Position numbers and translations under genes: made by a program
The notes under the pieces: model-generated
Told to the model about the DNA's origin: nothing
Seen by the model: only the letters and a program-made list of their open reading frames with translations
The model's database searches: none
DNA from: Neolentinus lepideus HHB14362 ss-1
Taxonomy: Eukaryota > Basidiomycota > Agaricomycetes > Gloeophyllales > Gloeophyllaceae
Length of the DNA: 64,000 nucleotides
Assembly (NCBI GenBank): GCA_001632425.1
Contig: KV425557.1
Coordinates: forward strand, 496,001 to 560,000
Direction: 5' to 3'
Part shown: positions 34,987 through 48,049 of the stretch, in pieces
How positions within the stretch are numbered: the first letter of the stretch is position 1
Layout of the letters: the number at the start of each line of letters is the position of its first letter

Positions 34987-36250
34987 CTCAGCGTCAGTGG
35001 CTGGTGGTTATACGCACTTTCGAGTAAGGCCTGAGATTTGAGAATCAACACGGTTCACCGGCACATTTACTGGAATCGATCAAAGAACTGTAGAACGTTC
35101 GCTGCGGAAGGCAGCGACGAGCCCAGAGCCTTGCTGGGGTCGACCGGATGCTGGTTGATTACAAGTCCTCAGCTTAGTTACACTGGGTTAGGCATGAGTA
35201 TAGTCTCTACTAGTCTCTATTACAAGTAATTCATACTCCGCTTGTACCGTCAAGGCTTTGTAGTCTCGGCTTTCAACAGTCTGTCTCCTGCAGCACCAGA
35301 TGGTCCTGATGGTCCCAAAATCCCCGGACACATCATATACACGCTTGATGAGGTATGCAAGCATATTTACCTGACTTACAGAACGCGGAGATTTTCACAG
35401 GTTGTTTTGATGAAGGGGCACATCCGCGCTGCGTCGATTCAGGTCGGTTCCGATTACTCCCTCCTGATCCATTGACTCTGAGTAGAGGGCTATGGGTGCA
35501 TGCGGGCGCTTCGCTAGGCCACGCCGTCGCCGATAGTCATGGGACTAGATGTGTACTTTCGTTTTGGGATGATCCCTTGGCTCGGCAAGACTTGATGCGC
35601 CACAATGTTTGTCTATACCCAGCCAAACTAATGTTAGGATTTATGAGCCAAGTAGATCCGCTGCAATATATATATATATACTACGACCGTGCGCTCAGCG
35701 CTCAGTACCGTGACCACAACGGGGTCGGTTCTGAAGAACCGACTGCCAGGACCGACTGCAGAACCGGCCGCTCTAACCCCTCCTATTGTCTGCACAATTT
35801 TAACGCCAACGAAAAGGAACAAAATGTCCGTGTCTGTGATGCTGTTGTTTTGGTTTCCGCTGCGTATGGTGCTTTATGCGATGATCCTGACCAGGGCGTG
35901 CTCGGAGAGTATGATTTTATCATCGTCGGGGGTGAGCTGACTACTGCTGATCTTCTTGAACAATAGACTAATCCCAACGGTCAGTCGAAAATGCAAGCTA
36001 CAATTGGCTTCCTAGCACAACACGGATAGGCGCCATCCACCGGTAAATAGTGCTTCCTCTCAGTTCTATCCGGCGAAACGTACTGTCACCCGCTTAGCAG
36101 AGGACACGCCATCGAGAATGGAGAGTAAGAATAACTTCCTTTACTGTACATATTCACTAGTTTCTACATAGCTGTCACCTGGACCATACTAAGAGATCAA
36201 ACTGCGAGGCAAATGAGTGCAAAGAGCGGCGGTAACTGAAGACGAATATA
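34987..36250. other. Intergenic region upstream of COG4
   Basis: It contains the COG4 promoter, an alternating AT run (near 35666-35681), a GMC-oxidoreductase relic (35824-35931) and an imperfect hairpin (GTCGGTTCTGAAGAACCGAC near 35725). A 203-codon plus frame (35355-35966) overlaps the relic but has no start context or upstream homology. The last ~55 bp belong to the inverted duplication. Confidence 0.5.
35824..35931 (+). pseudogene. GMC oxidoreductase first-exon relic
   Basis: The frame reads CDAVVLVSAAYGALCDDPDQ followed by GEYDFIIVGG and then a GTGAGC donor. This is how secreted GMC flavoenzymes (aryl-alcohol/glucose-methanol-choline oxidases) begin: a signal peptide, then the strand leading to the FAD GxGxxG motif. 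The nearest ATG (35824) is in another frame, so a frameshift separates it from the conserved part. The sequence after the expected intron (acceptor at about 35965) gives an immediate stop. No other part of the enzyme is present. Chance similarity is possible but unlikely given the spacing and splice donor. Confidence 0.5.
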
Positions 36251-38380
36251 TCAGTGCGTCAATTGTGACAGAGCCTCAAGCTCAAGGGCCGTAAGAAAAA
36301 GTCTGTCATATATGGTCAGAGACATTGAGCAGCAATACTTCATTGGAGCTTGTCCGACCTTCAGTGGTATCTCCAGGTTGGTTTCGGACATAATCTTTGA
36401 TGGCGGATGTTCGTGAGTTGACGGCGATGATGTGACAAGATCTACGCCCGAGACTTGGACCGTGTTGACTCCGTTAAGGCGGTGCTTCCTGAGGTATTGC
36501 CGAGCGTTTAACCTGACCTCCATTAGCAAGTAAGAATATCCCTAGATTCTGATCCCCTCACATAGCCAACGTAGAGTTCACGTAAACTATACAAAGAACG
36601 TGTTAGGATAATCGAAAGAAATCCAGAATCTCCATTCTTACCTCTCCCTTCCATAAGGTGCCACAGCATCCAATTTCCATTGTTGTGGAGTGCTATATAC
36701 TAGATACGTGATGGAACTAGTCATTTAGGAGGTTCAGAGGCCGTTACTCACTGTGGTGAAGTGAAGTATCTGGAATATGCTGAAAAGAATATGTTAGGTC
36801 CGTCAGACAGTATTAATATGCTGGACCTGTACATCGTGAGGACACCACGATTGATGGCATATATCACAAGAAGATTCAGCTGGGCCCTAGCACTTTTAAT
36901 GCGATTTAATTCTGTAAAGACCATATAAATTACAGTCAATCCGGATAAGGCCCAACACGTACCTGGCGTCTTCCTGGAATGCAGTGCGGTGCAAAGCGCC
37001 CCGGTGATGAGAATATCAGAAACCGTAGCAGAGCTGTGTCCTAACAAAATGCAAATCTAGAGGATGTGGAATGAAGACACCACAAGAAGCCAAGCTTTTG
37101 CTGGAGTTGCCCACCTTTGCGAATCTAGTCTCTTCAATATTGAAAACGGTAGTGCCTGTCACAATGAGCCGGATCGAGAAGACTGTTGATCAGGATCAGT
37201 ATACAAAAATTTCACCTGATATTGAAACTCAAATACATACCAACGCCCGCAACTTGAATACAGAAAATTACGCCAATAAGTCAAAACACAATATGTCAGA
37301 TCATTTAGAGACAGACCCAGTGCTATAAGGGCTGATATCATCTGAGATGTCATCCATATCAGTGATTTGATATTGAGATAGCAGCCCTTAATACAACTCA
37401 CAATCAGACACGGAGGAACTAGTCGGTAACGCCACTTCGAGACTATAGCACTACATTTTGAGGGGAATAAAATATTGATAGTGATTTAAGACGTACCCAT
37501 GTATACACGCTGGGCAAACCAACTACACGAAGCAGATTCAATCAGATTACGCCGTTGTAATGCTTTCGCTTTCGCTCACCATTGCACCATAAATGTGATG
37601 ATACACTGAGTTGACGTCAGAGAGTACCGGGATAAAAAGGACAGTGAATGTGTCCTTACGGATATCATATATTCGAGCTTTATGAAACCCGGTTCAATGG
37701 CATCGGCGGATTCATGGTACAGAAAGAGCACATACCGTAAATGTCCTGGCAAGAGAGTCGACTAGCCGTGAGCATGTTTTACACACGTGTCATATAACAC
37801 ACCTACTTAGGAAAGGTCAACAAACCCGGAAGGTTGCCCCATCTATCCACGAGAAGAACGTAGAGTGCATGGGAGACCATCCCCATACAGGCGGTGTCCA
37901 ACGAGCTAGAGCGGAAAATTAGTGAGAAGCTATGATGCTCCGCAATTGTTACATTCGGGGTCGTACAATAGAGCACAGACCTATGCTAGATGAGCGTCAG
38001 GACTAAATCTAGTGATAGGGGCACGCACATATAACTTGATCAGCCGCCGGTCCTCAGGGTAGGTCATGTAGTAAAAATAAACTTGAAGGATGCTAATGCC
38101 GTACAGCCTGCCACATAACATGGTGAACATGTTCAGTCACATCCAGAAGATCAACAAGAATCGGTACAAACATCATAGCCAAACCGTAGGCAATGAAATC
38201 ATAGCCAATGCTTGATTGAAGACCTTGGATAATTGAGGGGACCATGGTGTCGCAAGTTTGTGAGTGCAGAATGTTGGCCACTCATGCTTATATGTCCGGG
38301 AGTCTAATACGATCACTTGCTCGTATCAAGATGGCCTGATCAACAGATGTGCTAGGTAGCTAGAATACCCAACTCAAAAG
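36195..38380 (-). repeat. Inverted duplication, copy B (contains DUF6534 gene)
   Basis: This is the reverse-complement counterpart of 11870-14075. Near-identity is visible over whole exons and introns, for example the 99-aa frame beginning MLGHSSATVSDILITG, identical at 13199-13498 (+) and 36748-37047 (-). Confidence 0.85.
36251..38245 (-). CDS. DUF6534-type multi-pass membrane protein, copy B
   Basis: The ATG at 38245 starts MVPSIIQGLQSSIGYDF. The exon-intron pattern and membrane segments mirror copy A: LYGISILQVYFYYMTYPEDR, SSATVSDILITGALCTAL, LLVIYAINRGVLTM and LNARQYLRKHRLNGVNTVQ. In copy A the tail stops after VGQAPMKY. Here the TGA is replaced, and the frame continues CCSMSLTIYDRLFLTALELE to a stop at 36251, adding about 25 residues. 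A stretch in the tail present in A (PDSTLPQLQSK) is also shortened. Substitutions are few, and I saw no inactivating change in the exons that I could read. Function is unknown. Which copy is ancestral cannot be told from the sequence alone. Confidence 0.75.
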
Positions 38381-39479
38381 ACACTTCCGCATGGGACCGA
38401 GATAGCACGAGTATCGGTCATTGAAGTGTAGTCGCAGAACCTTAGCTTCGAGAATGTAAACTTGCTGCGATGCCAGTGCCCTGTGTGATAGGTCCCATCA
38501 TGATTGCACTGATTAACCACCAGAGCAGTACGAGTGATTGACAAATAAATAAAAACACCGACACTGCGCAACTCGAGTTGGCCTTACCAAATCGAGTGCT
38601 CGCCTGAGTGCTCACCAGTGCGAACACACCGATGTGGCGCATTTTTACGCTTTTTTACTTCCGCGTCCAATCAATTGAGTTATAAAGTCCCGCCCAAGCA
38701 CTGGGTCCGCATTCCAGATTTTAGTCTCGCTCTCCTCTACCTCGCAAGATGCCTCCAAAGAACTCCGTACCTCCCAAGCTCTACATGGAGGTTTACTTAG
38801 GTGGCTTGTCAGTACTACACCCGGACAAGCAAAGAAAACAAATTCGGTGACCGGATTTTCCCAGCCCCAACAGCCGTGGGAACCTCATTTTTATTGCAGA
38901 AATGAGTGATTTAGACACTAAGGAAGAGATTGGTGCGAGCCGATTTCTCGTAACCCCCTTGTAACCCCCAATAATGGGTCGGATATGCCGAAAATTTGGC
39001 CGTATACAAAACAAACTGGGAAAAATACAAAAAATATGCCAATCAACTCCTTTTGATGAACTGAGTCTGAATCTGGCTTAAATCTCATAATCGGACCGGC
39101 CGATAATCACTCTTCTAAGTTCAGGCCAGATATGGAAATCTGACTAACATGTGTTGTAAATTTTAGCTGATATCGGCCCAGGAAGGACCAGAGACAATTC
39201 TTTGCAAGATCTACAGGTCACAGACAGTCCAGGTCAGACCCGGGAGGTCTGGTAACGGTATATAATGCCGTTGAAATGGCCCAAAATTTTGGCCGGATCA
39301 AAATGTCGTGGGAAAAATCCAGTGACCATTTTTGGACGGATTCAGCCTCTCTGAGTCCAAATCCGAGGTCGGTTTCGCGTAAAAAACTCTGGCTCGGCCG
39401 GAAACAAATTTGTTGTCTTTACCTGTCCGGGACTGTAGTGCACGGACTTGCCAGGATCACAAAAAAGATCGAATAGAAG
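38246..39479. other. Unassigned AT-richer region, probable transposon-derived DNA
   Basis: A TATA-like GTTATAAAGTCC (about 38681) is followed by a short frame starting MPPKNSVPPKLYMEVYLGGL at 38749 that stops after about 33 codons. The sequence to 39470 has many short repeats of GGCCGG/CCGATAT type and no gene. It could be the 5' part of the decayed element whose transposase relic follows. Confidence 0.35.
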
Positions 39480-40498
39480 AGCTCAAGAGAACGAATTCCC
39501 GAATTTCAAACCTACCTCGTAGCCAAGTTCAGCTAGAGTCTCCTGCCGGTCCTACGCATACTTCTTCGAGCTCGGAACTCGTCCATCCAAGACTACTCTC
39601 CGACTTAAGAGGCCAATCAAGATGATTCATGGCCTGTAATTCATAATCTATTCTTGTGCATAGATCACACTAACACCAAGTGTCTTTCTCACAGATCTTG
39701 GACCGTTTGCAATCACCTATGTCTGATCTGCCGAAATCATTTGTCCACCCTTCTGGCGGATCCTTTGGTGCACAAAGCAACTCTGTCGCAGCTAATACTG
39801 GCTTTACGTCTCACAGAGGCGATCCTTCCGCTACATTGTCTGACGAAGACATCAGTTCAGGACCTCGAATTGACGACCAAGTCAAAATGTATTTTTCTGA
39901 TGGGATCCCATCGCATCTATGTGATGATGTCTTTGATCATCAAGAGTCTGAACTTGGCGCTGAGGATCCTGATTCCGACTATACTGGAAATATCAGAGAG
40001 ATCAAGATAGCGACATCTTTATCAAGCTTAGCTCGAATGCCAAAATGCCGGAGCGCCTCCGTAATCCCCTTCAAGCGCTGCTTAGTCTTAATGACCAGGA
40101 TGTCCTATTCTCGATTAGAAATCACCTTACCGCAAGTGTGGCTTCGTCTACAACTCGTTTCATATTGCTATGCAGCGGTGCTTTCCCATCATCAAGATGC
40201 GCTCTTATCAGAAGGTCAAAAGCTTGTTGGTGAGGTGAGTGCCATCGTCCCCATCAGGATCGACATGTGCAAGAACAGCTGCGTCGCGTACACAGGTCCT
40301 TACGCAGGTCTCGAGGTTTGCGAATGTGGTCATTATCCGCGTTATGATTCGCTGAAGCAAGCGCTTTGTCTATCAGCAGTTCTCAGCATGTCCGATTGGA
40401 CCAGGCGCTTTGACGGACACCCGAGGGTGTGGATGCCCTCCACTCATGTCGAACTTGGACTGAAGAGCCGTTTCTCACTCTCTGGGAAAACGCTATGA
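39480..40498 (+). pseudogene. Decayed transposase relic, Plavaka/CACTA-like
   Basis: The frame at 39680-40498 and the adjoining frame at 40045-40233 together hold a broken transposase. Recognisable is GEVSAIVPIRIDMCKNSC followed by VAYTGPYAGLEVCECGHYPR. This is the MCxNSCxAYTGPF...C..CGxPRYD signature that opens the transposases of basidiomycete Plavaka-type CACTA elements. Upstream, a Ser/Pro-rich stretch with acidic DSDYTG suits the N-terminal part. The reading frame is shifted at least once around 40040-40100. After the signature the sequence leaves the family, and the catalytic domain is absent. No terminal repeats were found. Confidence 0.6.
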
Positions 40499-41686
40499 GA
40501 AGAACCGTATAGTACCTAGTGCTACCATCACTAATCAATGTTCGACACGTCAATCAGACGCGGGTTTAACACGGACACGCCGACGGTTCATATCACCCGC
40601 CACCTACGTGAACAGGGTCTGCGGCTCATTTGCTTGCTACCGCAAAATACTAGCCCCGACCTCAATAGTCCACAGACTATTTTGTACTTCAATGTCAGAT
40701 CAGCGTCATGCATACAACTCGTGAGGATCCTAGTCTATAGAGATCTTCCAAGACTGGCGACGGCTGAAGTATGTCTATGACAGAGCTCTCGTGCAAATAC
40801 TAGCGAAAGCTATCACTTTAAAGACGCTGAACGGCTATGACAATCCATTGTCGTTCGTTACACCAAGATTTTAAATTGCAGGACCGAATGTAAATATGGA
40901 TGGTCAGAACTGTGAAGAAACGAGGGTGCAGGTCTGTATATCCGGTAGCCGCTGAATAATACAACTTTTGACGAAGCCTTGGACCAGCGTTTCAAAATGG
41001 GAACACGGGATAGCAAGCGAACGACAGACACCACCGGTAGAAGTCGCAGATATGTAGAACGTATAAAGGACCTACTTGCGCGTCAGGAAGAAGATGACAG
41101 GGAGGTCTCGAACACCATTGCGGCCGGTTTATAAAGGCCCTTGGAAGCCGAACCTGATGGTGTGTTCGCAACACTGGCAGATATGTAGCTGACTTGACAT
41201 AGCGCGATATTCGTTACTCTACGCCTAATTACAGACAAAATTAATATCTGTGCCTACCTCATCTATCCACAGGCTGCACCAGTTCGACTGGCACGCTCTA
41301 TTAAAGTAGCTGAGTCGGAGGAGGTTCGGTCCTTGGGACGTGATCGGTAGCAGGTGTAGGTTCATGTTCGCGTCGTTGTTGCATTCTATGTAACTTCATG
41401 AAGGTCATATGCGATGGCGCGTTCTACGGTCCAGAAGACTGTAAATTAAATAACAACAAGCTATCATACAACTCCCCGCTCCGTCGGCAATGCGAGACAG
41501 GACGTGAACAGTCGGGCGACAGGAGGGAGATCAGCATCGCTAGTGCGACCGAGCATAGTCAGGAGGTAGCCTGCAGCTCTTTTTACTCTAGACCCCAATA
41601 AACACCCCGGGCCTCTGTAATGCTTCACCGTAGAGTGAACCGGCCGAAGGGATATGGAGAGCCGGTGCTGGCTGAACCAGCAAGGC
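40499..41686. other. Intergenic region, no gene seen
   Basis: There are only short frames without motifs. It probably contains remains of the transposon to the left and the GAR1 3' flank. Confidence 0.35.
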
Positions 41687-42470
41687 TCATGAACCTCTGT
41701 AACCACCGCGGCCTCCACCCCGACCTCCTCCGTAACCCCGACTTCCACCCCGACCTCCTCCACGTCCACCACTGAAACCGCTATTGAAACCACCACGTCC
41801 GCCGCCGCGGTCTCCTCCCCCTCCGCGGCCACCTCGACCTCTTGGACCACCTCTCTGGAATCCGCCACCGCGTCCGCCCCCTCGACCACCGGCCCCTGGT
41901 CCACCTCTCGCACCCCGAGCCTTCTCTAAGTAGTTCAACGAGCATCAGTCATAATAGTACATCAAACAAATAGCATACGCACTTGTGACACCTCCGACTG
42001 CTTTCGGCTTTGGTAAAAAGCGTTCGATGGGTAGAAGCTTGTCACCCCCAATGTACACCTTGTCCCCCTTCTTGAAACTGCTCGCTATAATTCCCTCTCC
42101 CATTTTAACGGAAAAGTATACTTCATTTATTGGCCCGAGGATCTCGTCGACTTTGCCGATGACGGATTTGTTCTGCAGGTATATCGGGGCGTTGAAATAT
42201 GGCACTTTATCGGGCATGGTCGAGGTGCATAACATTTCGTCTTCCACGGCATGTACGAACAACCCCATTTCTAATCAGCTAGCGTAAGTATCGAGCTTCT
42301 ATCTTGAACAAGGACACTCGCCTAGGACTGTATCCGGAGGTCCCATATCCCGTTGTTGGTAGCCTCCTCGCCCCCCCCCTCCTCGCCCTTGACCAAGCTG
42401 TCACTAAAGCTCGTGAAATCCTTTGAAAATCAAGCTCACCTCGACTGAAACCTCTGCCTCCGCGACTCAT
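41687..42470 (-). CDS. GAR1: H/ACA ribonucleoprotein subunit Gar1
   Basis: Gar1 is a core protein of H/ACA snoRNPs, which pseudouridylate rRNA in the nucleolus. Four exons (42440-42470, 42322-42387, 41983-42270, 41687-41925) sum to 624 nt, or 207 aa. A short N-terminal Gly/Arg region ([20 protein letters not shown]) precedes the conserved core: [51 protein letters not shown] and [20 protein letters not shown]-terminal RGG-rich tail follows. Intron 2 (42271-42321) has a GC donor (CTAG|GCGAGT) and is needed to make the Glu codon before MGLF. Exon 2 contains nine Gs in a row (42371-42379 on the plus strand as C), which must number a multiple of three to keep frame. Confidence 0.95.
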
Positions 42471-42539
42471 TGCAAGGATGTTGTGGATTGGAAAAGAACA
42501 AAGTTATTAGCCTAAAACAGTAACAACCGGCATATTGTG

Positions 42540-42547
42540 GCTTCCGC
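42540..42547. repeat. Left 8 bp target-site duplication (GCTTCCGC)
   Basis: It is identical to 43576-43583 and directly abuts the left inverted terminus. Confidence 0.85.
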
Positions 42548-43575
42548 CAAGGGGTGGACACCGGAAGATGCCGAGACCCTATGCTGGGGAAGGGGGGGCC
42601 CTCCGAGGCCCTTAACGGAGATTTCTCTTTCTTAATACATGGCTCTCAAAATATGTATATCGTGATTCAGAGGTCTTCGAAGCGCCCTTTGAGCAATGAG
42701 CTTGTGTTCTATGCACGGAAAAAGACCTTTTGCTCGTCGGACCCATTGCCGCAGTACTCTGGAAACAACAAAAGTACGTGACATAACGCGTCAAAATGAC
42801 AGAACTGCGACGTTTCCCACTCCTACGTGTCCTCTTCACGATAGCTTAGAGGAAAATGTGCCCTCGGCCGAGTCTCAGATATCAATTAGAGGCAAATTCA
42901 GGTTGTTCCAATGGTCAGTCACTTTCAGTGCTGTCATTCCACATAATAGACTAATCAGAATGTTGTTTCCCACCTAGATTGCAATGCTGGACACGAAAAT
43001 ATTCAAATGCACGATGACCTTGACTCAACTAGTGATTCGGAACAACTTAAAGAGGATGAGACGAGTTCCGCTGGTGTCATGAGCCGGAATCTGGGACGAT
43101 GGCGCTGGTGGGGGTCTGTAATGCAGTGAACGGGTAAGCATTGGATCGCTGCATGAGCCTGAAGCCTCCTGGTCCCGTTCAGCGGCTTGTAAGGCTGCCG
43201 CAACTCTCTCTCTCAAAATACAACTAACTTTCTTCAATTATGGAGTGAGTATTGCTATACCCTTCCCCGCTCGACGTGCACGTAGGTCTCGACATTACTC
43301 CTATTTGTCCCTAGCTGCTAATAGATTAGGTTTAATGGGCATCTGAGGCCGCTTCTAGTAGCTGTAAGATACTACTGTCCAATTATATATTGTACTTAAC
43401 GTCTATCGGTAGACAGTTGTTTACCATATACAGTGACTGCCTCCACGTCTTGGTCATACAGAATTTCCTTATATATACCGTGAGAGTCTCCCACGGGGGA
43501 GGGGGGGGGGCCTCGAGAGCCCTTAACGGAATTTGGTAGCATAGGGTCTAAAATTTGCTCTCTGTCCGCCCCTTG
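42548..43575. mobile_element. Non-autonomous hAT-like DNA transposon (MITE-like, 1,028 bp)
   Basis: The termini are CAAGGGGTGGACA at 42548-42560 and its inverse TGTCCGCCCCTTG at 43563-43575, 13 bp with one mismatch. A perfect 8 bp target duplication GCTTCCGC flanks them. An 8 bp duplication together with CA-started, G-rich ends fits the hAT superfamily. A second shared string (AGACCCTATGCT) lies inside both ends in inverted orientation. A GGGGGCC...GCCCTTAACGGA block near each end is instead in direct orientation. No transposase frame is present, so the element would depend on a helper. It sits between the GAR1 and PEX6 starts, 63 bp upstream of the PEX6 ATG. Confidence 0.85.
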
Positions 43576-43583
43576 GCTTCCGC
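43576..43583. repeat. Right 8 bp target-site duplication (GCTTCCGC)
   Basis: It is identical to 42540-42547 and directly follows the right inverted terminus. Confidence 0.85.
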
Positions 43584-43638
43584 TAGACTTGTTTACCGGA
43601 CGGTGCGGGGTACCTTCGTGCTGTTCCTCCCTGATGCT

Positions 43639-47727
<4,089 letters not shown>

Positions 47728-48049
47728 AACCATTTGCTTGGCTTCAATCCGATTCGATCCAGGACTCCTCTAAAGTTCTGTGGCACCAGCGCACCCAGTG
47801 CTGTCGTGGAGCGCAGCTTGACGGGTGTGCCAGGGATTTCCATCCTACATTACGTGTCACATCGAATCGTTAATAAAGGACTCAGGAGAGCATTCAGTAA
47901 GGCCGTGCTTACCTATATGAGGACTTGCCGTCCACCAGAAGCTTTAATCGTACGATAGGTTTGTTCGTATCCCTTGTATCTACCTCCAACGAAGACCTTG
48001 AGACGATACCGTAAGTAATGACCTGATTCTATGAGAACGGAAAGATGCC
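47728..48049. other. Convergent 3' intergenic region, PEX6 / PhoD-like
   Basis: A 74-codon plus-strand frame (47734-47958) lies here without start context or motif. No gene is supported. Confidence 0.35.

Noticed and set aside
35665..35682. Alternating AT run
   Set aside because: A simple microsatellite; not a meaningful element by itself.
35355..35966. 203-codon plus-strand frame
   Set aside because: Only its last ~35 codons resemble a known family (GMC oxidoreductase); the rest has no coding character, so just the relic was annotated.
47734..47958. 74-codon plus-strand frame after PEX6
   Set aside because: There is no ATG in convincing context and no motif, and it lies in a convergent 3' region.
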